This document shows, piece by piece, positions 1 through 8,459 of a stretch of 64,000 nucleotides of DNA. The DNA is taken from NCBI GenBank assembly GCA_041583495.1, contig JBFHFS010000014.1:34101-98100 (forward strand), read 5' to 3'. The notes under the pieces were generated by a model, which was not told where the DNA came from, did not search any database, and saw nothing but the letters and a program-made list of their open reading frames with translations. The DNA is from JBFHFS01 sp041583495. Lineage in GTDB: Bacteria; Bacteroidota; Bacteroidia; Bacteroidales; Marinilabiliaceae. Within the stretch, counting starts at the first letter, position 1. The number at the start of each line of letters is the position of its first letter. Made by a program: the position numbers and the translations under genes.

Positions 1-2277
1 GATCTTCTGGCAAATATCTGCCAGAGGAAAGGCATCGTACTTAAGGATGTTGGCAAAAGAGACCAATCGAACGCCTTCAGCCATCATGCCATCGCGAATG
101 ATATGATTTTGCATGTCGAAAACCGAACCCAGCCATTTGAGTGATCCATCGGGCTCGGCATCTCTTATTTCGAGCTTCAAAAAATTTACGGCATCATTTA
201 ACGAAGGTTCAAAGCGTGTGGAATCCAAATCGAGTGCATAAAAGGTCTTTTGTGTCTCACGCAAAGCCATTTCAGGGGAAGAAAGTTGTAATATCTTTTG
301 TGGATAGGGGGGCGAAAAACGCAATGAAGTGCCACCTTCCACAATATGCCGACCCAATCCCAGGGCCACATTTACGATTCCATCTTCCGCTTTCTCGGGG
401 GGAATGGGATAAAAATTTACCGACCGGGCCACCCCCGAAAAGGTTGGATAAAAACGATTTCCATGTTGTTGTCCCACCACCTCTTGTAACACAATCCCCA
501 TGCGCTCCTCATCTATCAGGTTCATGGTTCCCTCCATGTAGGCCTTACTCGACTTAAAGAAGACAGAGGCGTATACACATTTTATGGCTGTTAGCAGCTG
601 TTCTACCATCTGCCCGTTGGTAGAGGGGGCCACCATATAGGTGGAATAAATGCCTGCAAAAGGCTGATAGTGGCTATCCTCCAGCACGCTGGAAGAACGC
701 ACCGCAACCGGGCCTTTCACGATCTCCACAAATTTAAGCAAATCGCCCCTAAGATGTTCGGGAAGCCTGCCCTGCGCAAAATGAGAGAGAATTATCTCAT
801 CCGATGCATCCGAAAGACCTATGGCTAAGAGATCGTTGCTCTCCATAAAACTTTCAAAAATATCGATGCCCAGCACAATAGTCCGCGGAATCATGATGTT
901 AACCCCGGGATATCCGTTCAGCTCATTATATTTCTTATTTAGCGTATTAAGGAAAGCCAGCCCACGGGCCTTCCCGCCCACAGATCCCTGTCCGATGCGC
1001 GAGAAGGTCATATACTCATCAAAACGGTCGCGATCGAACGAAGAAATAACCCCGCGTCCCTTACTCATTCGAAACTGGGAAATAAGCCGCACCAACATGG
1101 CCTTGGTAGAGGCAAGGTCTTCAAAATCATCTAGTTTTAACTCCTTCACCACATCAGCAATCGAAAACAGCGCCCGGGCGGTAAGCCATTTTGATACATG
1201 ATCTCTTTCAAAATGATAAATCAGGGAGGCATCCGGAATCCCATTCAATTTATCCTGTAATTCTTTAAGATTACTCACCCTCTCCAACTCGAGGCCCGTG
1301 GCAGGATCAATAAAGATAAAGTCGCCAAAGGCCAGATAGGTGTTAAGAAACTCCCGTAGCTCCTGGAGCAGGAATTTTGAGTGTTTATGAATAAAACTGA
1401 CCCGTAATTCACGGGCTATCTTTTCCATCTTTTGATCGGACGACTGCAACAAAAAAGGAATATAAGGATCGTCTTCCTTTACCTTTTTCGCAAACACAAT
1501 ACCAGCCCCTTGCTCCTTTTCTCCCTGATGACTAAACGAGACATCAGAAATAATGCCCAGAATATTTTTCTTATACGTGGTGTAATAGGCCATTGCCTCT
1601 TCGTAGGTGCGCGCCAACAGAATTTTTGGCCGCCCCCGCATGCGTGTCATTTTTTGATGTTCATTTAACCCTTCGGTCATGAACTTTTTGGACTGCCGTA
1701 GAACAATCTTATAAATCAAAGGCAGATAACTGGAGTAAAACCGGACGGAATCTTCGACCAACAGAATACACTGAACCCCCACCTGATTCACATCATGCTG
1801 AACGTTCATCCCGTCTTCTATAAGTTTGATGATCGCCAGTAATAAATTGGCATTCCCCAACCAGCAAAACACATAATCGATGGCGCTGGTATCTTCATGG
1901 CTCAACTTTAACGAAACCTCACGTGAAAAGGGGGTAAGCACCACGATGGGAATCAGAGGATTGTCAGCCTTGATTTTTTGAGACAGGGTGAATGGATCCA
2001 TCCCTCCAACACTCAACATGGTTATAACCAGATCGACCGATTCGTGACGAAGCACCTCCAGGGCCTCTTCGGATGAAGATACTTGAATAAATTGAGGAGG
2101 ATAACGCAGACTAAGAGAAACATACTCATTAAACAGCTGTTCGTCAATACGACCGTCCTCCTCAAGCATGAAGGCATCGTACGAACTACAAATCAGCAAT
2201 ACCTTATAGATACGCCGTTGCATCAACTGATCGAAAGCTGTCTCGGAAAACCCGTATTTAAATTTATCTATATTCAC
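1..2277 (-). CDS. PEP/pyruvate-binding domain protein with N-terminal receiver domains (partial)
   Basis: The 3' end lies beyond the window; 759 codons are visible. Start is taken as GTG at 2277, because an in-frame TAA lies five codons upstream and the first residues (MNIDKFKYGF) look natural. Residues about 23-150 resemble a receiver domain but lack a clear phosphoacceptor Asp (VITM where VxDD is usual). Residues about 168-310 form a second receiver-like domain with acidic VED (174-176), Asp245 and Lys298 in the expected places. From about residue 380 the protein is a PPDK/PEP synthase N-terminal domain, with GGKARGLAFLN and the ATP-binding AVRSSSVLEDS/FAGIYST region. Bacteroidales proteins of this architecture are usually annotated as phosphoenolpyruvate synthase. 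True PEP synthesis cannot be judged because the swivelling His domain and C-terminal PEP domain are outside the window. It could instead be a regulatory phosphotransfer protein. Confidence 0.8.
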   Translation of the reverse strand, partial: MNIDKFKYGFSETAFDQLMQRRIYKVLLICSSYDAFMLEEDGRIDEQLFNEYVSLSLRYPPQFIQVSSSEEALEVLRHESVDLVITMLSVGGMDPFTLSQKIKADNPLIPIVVLTPFSREVSLKLSHEDTSAIDYVFCWLGNANLLLAIIKLIEDGMNVQHDVNQVGVQCILLVEDSVRFYSSYLPLIYKIVLRQSKKFMTEGLNEHQKMTRMRGRPKILLARTYEEAMAYYTTYKKNILGIISDVSFSHQGEKEQGAGIVFAKKVKEDDPYIPFLLQSSDQKMEKIARELRVSFIHKHSKFLLQELREFLNTYLAFGDFIFIDPATGLELERVSNLKELQDKLNGIPDASLIYHFERDHVSKWLTARALFSIADVVKELKLDDFEDLASTKAMLVRLISQFRMSKGRGVISSFDRDRFDEYMTFSRIGQGSVGGKARGLAFLNTLNKKYNELNGYPGVNIMIPRTIVLGIDIFESFMESNDLLAIGLSDASDEIILSHFAQGRLPEHLRGDLLKFVEIVKGPVAVRSSSVLEDSHYQPFAGIYSTYMVAPSTNGQMVEQLLTAIKCVYASVFFKSSKAYMEGTMNLIDEERMGIVLQEVVGQQHGNRFYPTFSGVARSVNFYPIPPEKAEDGIVNVALGLGRHIVEGGTSLRFSPPYPQKILQLSSPEMALRETQKTFYALDLDSTRFEPSLNDAVNFLKLEIRDAEPDGSLKWLGSVFDMQNHIIRDGMMAEGVRLVSFANILKYDAFPLADICQKI

Positions 2278-2327
2278 CTGCAGGTCGGATTAGTGAGGTT
2301 GCATTAGTCAATAACAAAAAATCTCTC

Positions 2328-2335
2328 CGAAAGTA
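2328..2335 (-). promoter_or_regulatory. Candidate -7 box for the PEP/pyruvate-binding gene
   Basis: On the minus strand this reads TACTTTCG, one base from the Bacteroidota consensus TAnnTTTG. It is about 50 bases before the GTG start at 2277. I found no convincing -33 TTG/TTTG at the right distance, so support is limited. Confidence 0.35.
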
Positions 2336-2377
2336 AGAAGAGAATTGCAGGGAGGTCCGGGAACTTTCAATATCAAG

Positions 2378-2412
2378 AAAAAAAAAGGGCTGACCTTTAA
2401 AAGACCAGCCCC
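2378..2412 (-). terminator. Intrinsic terminator of the exb operon
   Basis: Read on the minus strand, GGGCTG...CAGCCC form the outer six pairs, with G-T and A-T pairs extending the stem inward, followed by nine T. It lies about 30 bases after the stop of the last exbD gene and before the next minus-strand gene, so it separates the two units. Confidence 0.8.
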
Positions 2413-2441
2413 GCTTAACATTTTTGTGAAGTCCCGTAAAA

Positions 2442-2918
2442 TTAAAGGGGCAACTTATCCACCTTACGCGCCGAATAGCTAATTTTCAAAGCCTGAGCCT
2501 TACGTAAAGCCTGTTTAATATCCGTAATAATGCCCATGGGGCTGTCAAAGTCTGCCTTGATAGATACGGTCATTTTGGGCCGGTCACTCTCACGCATCGA
2601 CTCCCGTTCCTGAACAATATAGTTCTGAATATCTGCAACGGAGGCAAACTGGTCGTTGAGCTGAATACGAGGCTCAGAGCCAAAATAGCCTTGATAAGAG
2701 CGTTGCGGAACACCCACATAGATATAAGTCACCAGTGACTTCTTCTCCAATTTTGAGAGTTCGGTAGCCTCAGGGGCCTTCATCTGAACTTTCAGGGTAA
2801 CTTCTTTCATGGTAGTACTTACCATGAAGAAGAACAGAAGCATAAACACGATGTCGGGAAGTGACGCAGTATTTATGGCCTGACTACCAGTTCTCTTTTT
2901 CTTTCTGAATACTGCCAT
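2442..2918 (-). CDS. exbD: ExbD/TolR-family biopolymer transport protein (second copy)
   Basis: A 158-residue protein with a short basic cytoplasmic N-terminus (FRKKKRT), one membrane segment at about 20-38 containing the family's functional Asp (LPDIVFMLLFFF), and a periplasmic domain. ExbD works with ExbB to couple the proton gradient to TonB-dependent outer-membrane transport. The C-terminal part (MTVSIKADFDSPMGIITDIKQ) matches the usual ExbD fold. It lies one base after the other exbD (2920-3495), in the same operon, and is followed by an intrinsic terminator. Which TonB it serves cannot be told because no tonB gene is in the window. Confidence 0.9.
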   Translation of the reverse strand: MAVFRKKKRTGSQAINTASLPDIVFMLLFFFMVSTTMKEVTLKVQMKAPEATELSKLEKKSLVTYIYVGVPQRSYQGYFGSEPRIQLNDQFASVADIQNYIVQERESMRESDRPKMTVSIKADFDSPMGIITDIKQALRKAQALKISYSARKVDKLPL

Positions 2919-2919
2919 T

Positions 2920-3495
2920 TTATTTCCCTCCTATGTTTTTAGGTTCAGCCTCAGATATTCGCTGAGGATAAATATCCCGGATAGCACCCTGTTGATCTTC
3001 ATCGAGTTTGTCAAAAGGCTTTCCAAATTTCCTCCTGGCAAGATCGTTACGCAATTCCGTATAAGCCACCTGAAGTTCATTTTGAACCGACAAATACATT
3101 TGATATTGAGTTCCCCGGTCGTTTTGGAGGGATACAACGCCTTTCGACACGGGATAAATGCCGAAGAAGGGCACCTCTTTATCCAGTTTCTCGGGCAATG
3201 TGGCTTCGTCTAACGGATTCTCGATAAACTCTTTTGCCGCATCTTTCAATTCACTCAACTCCATGGGTTTATTTTCAACCAACAGCTGATTTTGCGAGTT
3301 AATAAGCACTTCAAACACGTTACGCTCCTTAATGGGGGGCGGCGCGGGCTCATTCTCGGGAATTGGCTGCGGCAAAAGCCGGGCCAGACCAGAGTCGGTA
3401 TCCATGGTAGTAGTCATTAGGAAGAAAATGAGCAGAAGAAAGGCAATGTCAGCCATTGATCCCGCATTTACTTCCTGGATATCTCTTTTAGCCAT
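2920..3495 (-). CDS. exbD: ExbD/TolR-family biopolymer transport protein (first copy)
   Basis: The protein starts best at 3495 (MAKRDIQEVNAGSMADIAF), giving 191 residues; an ATG at 3534 would add 13 untypical residues. The membrane segment at about 15-35 holds the key Asp (MADIAFLLLIFFLMTT). The periplasmic part is longer than in a minimal ExbD: after VLINSQNQLLVENKPMEL there is an insert with YPVSKGVVSLQND and a charged tail rich in Lys, Asp and Glu. Paired long and short ExbD proteins occur in other Bacteroidota. It follows the tetraspan protein gene by 63 bases and is one base from the second exbD, so both are surely co-transcribed. Confidence 0.9.
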   Translation of the reverse strand: MAKRDIQEVNAGSMADIAFLLLIFFLMTTTMDTDSGLARLLPQPIPENEPAPPPIKERNVFEVLINSQNQLLVENKPMELSELKDAAKEFIENPLDEATLPEKLDKEVPFFGIYPVSKGVVSLQNDRGTQYQMYLSVQNELQVAYTELRNDLARRKFGKPFDKLDEDQQGAIRDIYPQRISEAEPKNIGGK

Positions 3496-3558
3496 AGAAA
3501 TTCTATATTTATATAAAAAGGGAGAGTTCCACAAGAGATCTCTCCATTTTTATGTTTG

Positions 3559-4005
3559 TTATCTGAACAGTCGTGATAGCTCCGTGTACAAAATGGCCAC
3601 GATAGCAATACCAAACAGAAAGTAAGTTGAAAACAAGAAGGTATCAGACATCACGAGCATACTCGGCACGTTATCTCCCCCTTTGTAACCAACCAGGTTC
3701 ATAGGAGTTCCATCTCCAAGGCTGTACGCAACCAATACAATAACCCCCAGGGCCACAATTGAGGCCAAGGTACGTACAGCATTTTTTGGGTTCAAAACCA
3801 AAGTGACGATCTCAGAGATAATGGCTATAGAAGCAGTTGCAACGACTAATATCTTGCCCCAGTTCAGAAAGTTATCGGTATAGACAGGCGTCGAATACAC
3901 AGCGCCCTCAACCTCACCCCCGAAATAGAACAGACCAGCCAAAATCAGCGTCACTGCCAGGAGAGCGTATTCAATAATATTAAGTAACTTAGAAAGCTTG
4001 GTCAT
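3559..4005 (-). CDS. Tetraspan membrane protein of the exb operon, unknown function
   Basis: A 148-residue very hydrophobic protein with four likely membrane segments (about 10-28, 45-65, 77-97 and 120-143). Between the first two is a short loop, GEVEGAVYSTPVYTDN. I recognise no catalytic motif. It sits between exbB (9 bases upstream) and the exbD pair (63 bases downstream) on the same strand, a position suggesting an accessory subunit or chaperone of the ExbBD motor. That role is inferred from position alone. Confidence 0.8.
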   Translation of the reverse strand: MTKLSKLLNIIEYALLAVTLILAGLFYFGGEVEGAVYSTPVYTDNFLNWGKILVVATASIAIISEIVTLVLNPKNAVRTLASIVALGVIVLVAYSLGDGTPMNLVGYKGGDNVPSMLVMSDTFLFSTYFLFGIAIVAILYTELSRLFR

Positions 4006-4013
4006 GACGACAA

Positions 4014-4826
4014 TTATTTTTTAATGTTATACTTAACCAAAATGTCCATCAAAGAAATTGACGCATCTTCCATAGAATTAACGATACCATCGATTTTAGA
4101 TACGATGTAGTTGTAGAATACCTGAAGAATAATGGCCACGATAAGACCGGATACAGTTGTGATCAAAGCCACTTTAATACCACCGGCTACTGCAGTCGCA
4201 GAGATATCACCCATTGCCTGAATTTGGTCGAAAGCATCGATCATCCCAATAACGGTTCCCATGAAACCAAGCATAGGGGCAACGGCGATGAAGAGAGAAA
4301 TCCAGGTAAGTCCTTTTTCGAGAAGTCCCATTTGAACAGAACCATACGAAACCACTGATTTCTCAACCACGTCTACACCTTCATCAAAACGGTCGAGACC
4401 CTGATAGAAGATGGAAGCCACAGGGCCACGAGTGTTACGGCAAATTTCTTTAGCTGCCTCTACACCACCTTCATTGAGAGCATTCTCGATGTTTTGTAAA
4501 AGTTTTTTGGTAGCTGTAGATGCAAGGTTCAAATAAATGATCCTTTCAATACAGATAGCCAAACCAAAAATAAGGCATAACAGTACAAAACTCATAAAGA
4601 CTGCACCACCTTCAATAAATTTAGATTTAATTTGCTTATGGATTCCTTGGGGAGCCTCAGCATCTATGGCAGCTTCATCTACCATCTCCTGTGAAGCAGT
4701 TGCCTGCTGTGATACCTGCTCAGTGGTAGCTTCCTCTGCAACCGATTGGTCATCCTGAGCAAACATGGACGATGCACCCATCATAAGCATCCCAAAAACT
4801 GCTAAAAACGCAAATAGCTTTTTCAT
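4014..4826 (-). CDS. exbB: MotA/TolQ/ExbB proton channel family protein
   Basis: A 270-residue protein. Residues 1-23 form a signal-peptide-like start (MKKLFAFLAVFGMLMMGASS) ending near FAQD, followed by an acidic, Gln-rich linker to about residue 60. The TolQ/ExbB core follows with three membrane segments (about 74-97, 172-196 and 212-240). The conserved stretch ISLFIAVAPMLGFMGTVIGM and the TAVAGGIKVALITTVSGL region are typical. It forms the pentameric stator channel around ExbD and energises TonB. The cleavable-looking N-terminal extension is common in Bacteroidota ExbB and absent from E. coli ExbB. It is the first gene of an exbB / tetraspan / exbD / exbD operon. Confidence 0.93.
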   Translation of the reverse strand: MKKLFAFLAVFGMLMMGASSMFAQDDQSVAEEATTEQVSQQATASQEMVDEAAIDAEAPQGIHKQIKSKFIEGGAVFMSFVLLCLIFGLAICIERIIYLNLASTATKKLLQNIENALNEGGVEAAKEICRNTRGPVASIFYQGLDRFDEGVDVVEKSVVSYGSVQMGLLEKGLTWISLFIAVAPMLGFMGTVIGMIDAFDQIQAMGDISATAVAGGIKVALITTVSGLIVAIILQVFYNYIVSKIDGIVNSMEDASISLMDILVKYNIKK

Positions 4827-4907
4827 AATCTGAAAGAAATTTTGATTTGTATTGGATTGTTAATAATCAAAAATAGTTCAATTTTTATTAAATGAAAAGG
4901 GTTTGAA

Positions 4908-4939
4908 CAAATTTAAACCCAATTGTAAAAAATGCACAA
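4908..4939 (-). promoter_or_regulatory. Candidate promoter of the exb operon
   Basis: On the minus strand a TTG (4939-4937) is followed after 21 bases by TAAATTTG (4915-4908), a full match to the Bacteroidota -7 consensus TAnnTTTG. It lies about 80 bases before the exbB start. Confidence 0.5.
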
Positions 4940-5002
4940 CAACATACGAGCCTATTGATTTAGGTGGCGCAAATTACAAAAAAAATGGCAAATACAAGTC
5001 TC

Positions 5003-6028
5003 CTACAAATTTATTTCACCTTTTAGAGATCTATTAAGATTGGTTTTAATCTCAGCGTTAGATTCACAATTGGCCAATAGATACATTAATTTGGTAATGG
5101 CGGCCTCCGTACTGATATCGTAACCACTTATCACACCCATCCCCAGAAGATGCCTTCCGGTTTCGTACCGCCACATTTCCACTTTCCCGGCCAAACATTG
5201 GGTGACATTCAATATAATAATGCCTTTGCCCAATGCTTCGTTAAGCGCCTTGAGAAACCAGGCCGCTGTAGGGGCATTCCCCGAACCGTAGGTCTCGAGG
5301 ACCACTGCCCGCAAATCGGGCGCGCTAAGCACGGCATTCACCACTGTTGGATTAATCCCCGGGAAAATCTTCAGTAAAGCCACCCGATTATCCATACGGG
5401 GCGAAACCCAAAACTGGCCCCCCGGGGTTGTATACCTGATGTAGGGATAGTTATACTTAATATGCAGGCCCACTTCGGCTAAGGGGGGATAATTATCAGA
5501 GCGAAAGGCATTAAAATGCTCTGCATTGTATTTGGAGGTCCGATTCCCCCGGAAAAGCCTATCCTGAAAATAGATACACACCTCAGGCACCAACGCCTGG
5601 TTGTTTTTCCCTGCGGCCGCGATCTCCAGTGCAGTAATAAGGTTTTCTTTGCCGTCGGTACGGATAGCCCCCAGCGGTAATTGGCTGCCGGTAAGAATAA
5701 CCGGCTTTTGGAGATTGTGCAACATAAAACTGAGCGCGCTGGCAGTATAAGCCATGGTATCGGTGCCATGCAGAATTACAAACCCATCGTATTCAGTGTA
5801 ATTCTCCTGTATAATTGCCACCATTTTAGACCAAATTTCGGGAGACATTTCTGAAGAATCGACTATAGGATCGAAAGAGATACTGCGAACAGTAAAACCT
5901 AATTTCCTCAGTTCCGGCACTTTCCGCGAGATGTTCTCAAAATCAAAAGGCACCAACGCATTGGTTTCAGGATCCAGTGCCATCCCAATGGTTCCACCTG
6001 TATAAATAATTAAGATATGTTTTTCCAC
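5003..6028 (-). CDS. ansA: Type I L-asparaginase
   Basis: A 341-residue protein with no signal peptide, so cytoplasmic. It hydrolyses L-asparagine to aspartate and ammonia. The first catalytic motif YTGGTIGMA is at about residues 9-17 and the second, LHGTDTMAYTASALS, at about 84-98; together they supply the two nucleophilic Thr residues and the Lys-Asp pair. Length and the absence of a leader fit the type I (low-affinity, constitutive) family. It is the last gene of a likely gdhA-tatD-ansA operon, 24 bases after tatD, in keeping with ammonia and glutamate metabolism. Confidence 0.93.
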   Translation of the reverse strand: MEKHILIIYTGGTIGMALDPETNALVPFDFENISRKVPELRKLGFTVRSISFDPIVDSSEMSPEIWSKMVAIIQENYTEYDGFVILHGTDTMAYTASALSFMLHNLQKPVILTGSQLPLGAIRTDGKENLITALEIAAAGKNNQALVPEVCIYFQDRLFRGNRTSKYNAEHFNAFRSDNYPPLAEVGLHIKYNYPYIRYTTPGGQFWVSPRMDNRVALLKIFPGINPTVVNAVLSAPDLRAVVLETYGSGNAPTAAWFLKALNEALGKGIIILNVTQCLAGKVEMWRYETGRHLLGMGVISGYDISTEAAITKLMYLLANCESNAEIKTNLNRSLKGEINL

Positions 6029-6052
6029 TTTTCTATTTATAGGGTGTTTTTC

Positions 6053-6826
6053 TTAAAGGGTGTCTTTCCTAAACAACCTCAGGGCATTTTCGGTGGTCAT
6101 TTCATCCATCCGGGTCAAAGGCAGTTCAAATATTTCAGCCAGTTTTTTTAAAGTATTCAACAAATAGGCGGGCTGGTTCCGTTTTCCCCGGAATGGCACC
6201 GGAGAGAGATAGGGAGCATCGGTTTCAATGACCAGCCGCCCGGGGTCCACCTGGCGAATCACCTTGTCCAGACCTGAATTCTTAAAGGTAACAATTCCAT
6301 TAACACCTAAATAAAATCCGGGGTACGAAAGGGCCCGGCTTGCCTCCAGCTCTGTCCCGGCAAAACTATGAAACACACCCCCTAAACGATCGTCACACAC
6401 CTCATCGAGCACTTCAAACACCTCGCCAAAGGCCTCCCGCACATGTATCACCACGGGCAAACCGGCCTTTTTGGCCCACTCCATTTGAATACGCAAGGCT
6501 TCTTTTTGTTCATTCAAATAAGTGCGATCCCAATACAAATCGATACCCACCTCTCCTATGGCAGCAAAAGACCTTTTTCCCAACCAACTCTCCATGATGG
6601 CCAGCTGCGCTCTAAAATCGCCATTTACCGAGGTGGGATGAAGCCCGATCATCGAGTGACAAAAGCCCGGGAAGGCTGACTCCACCTCCAGCATGGGCTG
6701 AATACTCCGGGCATCAATATTGGGTAAATATACAGAGGTAACACCAGCTGCCCTGGCTTCGGCCACGACCGATTCCAGGTCGCGGTCGAACTCAGGCAGA
6801 TAAATATGCGAATGGGTATCTATCAT
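6053..6826 (-). CDS. tatD: TatD-family metal-dependent hydrolase
   Basis: A 257-residue TIM-barrel metallohydrolase of the TatD DNase family, thought to be a cytoplasmic 3'-5' exonuclease. The metal-binding signatures are all present: DTHSHI at the N-terminus, GEVGIDLYWD at about residue 91, VIHVREAF, VFHSFAG and ETDAPYLSP near residue 200. The start at 6826 is one base past the gdhA stop codon, so the two genes are translationally adjacent. Despite the name it has no role in Tat export, and its pairing with gdhA and ansA is probably just transcriptional. Confidence 0.93.
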   Translation of the reverse strand: MIDTHSHIYLPEFDRDLESVVAEARAAGVTSVYLPNIDARSIQPMLEVESAFPGFCHSMIGLHPTSVNGDFRAQLAIMESWLGKRSFAAIGEVGIDLYWDRTYLNEQKEALRIQMEWAKKAGLPVVIHVREAFGEVFEVLDEVCDDRLGGVFHSFAGTELEASRALSYPGFYLGVNGIVTFKNSGLDKVIRQVDPGRLVIETDAPYLSPVPFRGKRNQPAYLLNTLKKLAEIFELPLTRMDEMTTENALRLFRKDTL

Positions 6827-6827
6827 C

Positions 6828-8168
6828 CTAAACTATTCCCTGGGCCATCATGGCATCGGCCACTTTCACAAAACCGCCAATGTTGGCCCCTTTAATATAA
6901 TTAATCTTGCCATCAGGCTCGGTTCCAAACCGGACACAGGTATTATGGATATTGATCATAATCTGATTCAAACGGGCATCCACCTCCTCGCTGGTCCAAT
7001 CTATCCGCATGCTGTTTTGACTCATCTCCAGGCCAGAAACAGCCACCCCTCCAGCATTCACCGCCTTGCCGGGGGCGAAAATAATTTTCTCGCTTGCAAG
7101 AAAAGCGGCCTCAGCCGTACAGCCCATATTTGAGGCTTCGGCAATAAGTTTACAACCATTGGCAATCAACAACTCAGCATCTTCAAGATTCAGCTCATTT
7201 TGAATGGCACAGGGGATTGCGATATCCACTTTCTGTTCCCAGGCCTTTTTACCGGCAAAAAACTGAGCATTGCTATATTTCACGGCATAGGGGGCAACAA
7301 CATCCTGATTGGTGGCTCTCAGCTCGAGCAAATAATCAATTTTGTCGCCCGATATTCCATCGGGATCGTAGATATAGCCATCAGGCCCGGAGATGGTAAC
7401 CACAGTGGCCCCCAACTCAGAAGCTTTCTTAACAGCTCCCCAGGCAACATTCCCGAAACCGGAAACAGCGACCCGCTTACCCTCTAAAGTATCATTTTTA
7501 AGAGCCAGAATTTCGCGCACAAAATAAACAGCGCCAAATCCGGTGGCCTCGGGCCGTACCAGGCTCCCCCCATATTCGCGTCCTTTACCAGTCAGGACAC
7601 CCGAAAATTCGTTACGCAATTTTTTATACATGCCAAAAAGATAGCCTATTTCGCGACCACCCACGCCGATATCACCAGCAGGCACATCCGTATTGGGTCC
7701 AATATGCCGAAAGAGCTCTCCCATGAAGGCCTGGCAAAAGCGCATCACCTCATTGTCGGATTTGCCCTTGGGATTAAAATCGCTTCCCCCTTTTCCGCCA
7801 CCCATAGGCAGAGAGGTCAAACTATTTTTAAAGGTTTGTTCAAAGCCCAAAAACTTCAACCCACTCAAGGTCACACTTGGGTGAAAGCGCAAGCCACCCT
7901 TATAGGGCCCGATAGCAGAATTAAATTCCACCCGAAAGCCCCGATTCACCTGCACTTCCCCTTTATCGTCGACCCAGGGCACACGAAACATGATTACCCG
8001 CTCGGGTTCCACCATCCGATCCAGGATCCTGGCTTTCTGATAACGTGGATTCTCCTGATAAAAGTCCCAGACGGTTTCGACAACTTCCTGAACAGCCTGC
8101 AAAAACTCATCCTCGCCAGGATTTTTCATCCTGACACCATTCATAAATAATTGTAACTTGGCATCCAT
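6828..8168 (-). CDS. gdhA: Glutamate dehydrogenase, hexameric (NADP-type)
   Basis: Start is taken at 8168 (MDAKLQLFMNGVRMKNPGE), matching the usual family N-terminus; an upstream ATG at 8192 would add eight residues. The 446-residue product catalyses reversible reductive amination of 2-oxoglutarate to glutamate. The substrate-binding PMGGGKGGSDF with its Lys, VPAGDIGVGGREIGYLFG, and the nucleotide-binding VSGFGNVAWGA are all visible. Length fits the small hexameric bacterial enzymes. NADP preference is assumed from family custom and was not deduced from residues. A good -7 box and a 12-bp palindrome (8183-8194) lie just upstream. Confidence 0.95.
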   Translation of the reverse strand: MDAKLQLFMNGVRMKNPGEDEFLQAVQEVVETVWDFYQENPRYQKARILDRMVEPERVIMFRVPWVDDKGEVQVNRGFRVEFNSAIGPYKGGLRFHPSVTLSGLKFLGFEQTFKNSLTSLPMGGGKGGSDFNPKGKSDNEVMRFCQAFMGELFRHIGPNTDVPAGDIGVGGREIGYLFGMYKKLRNEFSGVLTGKGREYGGSLVRPEATGFGAVYFVREILALKNDTLEGKRVAVSGFGNVAWGAVKKASELGATVVTISGPDGYIYDPDGISGDKIDYLLELRATNQDVVAPYAVKYSNAQFFAGKKAWEQKVDIAIPCAIQNELNLEDAELLIANGCKLIAEASNMGCTAEAAFLASEKIIFAPGKAVNAGGVAVSGLEMSQNSMRIDWTSEEVDARLNQIMINIHNTCVRFGTEPDGKINYIKGANIGGFVKVADAMMAQGIV

Positions 8169-8202
8169 ATCTTTTGGTATTAAATTGATCAATTATCGAA
8201 AT

Positions 8203-8236
8203 CAAAATTAGGGATAAATTTTATAACCACTACCAA
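8203..8236 (-). promoter_or_regulatory. Candidate promoter of gdhA-tatD-ansA
   Basis: Minus strand: TTG (8236-8234), 23-base spacer, TAATTTTG (8210-8203), a full match to TAnnTTTG. The predicted leader is about 30 bases and contains the perfect palindrome AATTGATCAATT (8183-8194). Confidence 0.45.
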
Positions 8237-8410
8237 TTTAAAATATTTTTTCCTTCCCGGTTACCCTACACATAACACTCAAAAATAACCACTTAAACTT
8301 TCAAAACAGACATAAAAAGCCTTTTAAAAATAAAATCCGCCTCTCCTGCCGACCAAAAAGCAAAAAAATGTAAGTAAACCTCCGGGATGTAAAAAAAATA
8401 GAATTCTATG

Positions 8411-8458
8411 GCTAAATCTCAAAAAAAACTATATTTGCTACAACTAAACTGATTTAGC
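8411..8458. promoter_or_regulatory. Inverted repeat spanning the lacI-type promoter, possible operator
   Basis: GCTAAATC (8411-8418) and its exact reverse complement GATTTAGC (8451-8458) flank a -7 box TATATTTG (8430-8437). The second arm ends one base before the ATG at 8460. The centres are 40 bases apart, close to four helical turns. This could be a looped operator for autoregulation or an RNA hairpin; both are inference. Confidence 0.4.
8430..8437 (+). promoter_or_regulatory. -7 box of the LacI-family gene
   Basis: TATATTTG matches TAnnTTTG fully and is 22 bases before the ATG. No clear TTG is seen at the -33 distance. Confidence 0.5.
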
Positions 8459-8459
8459 A

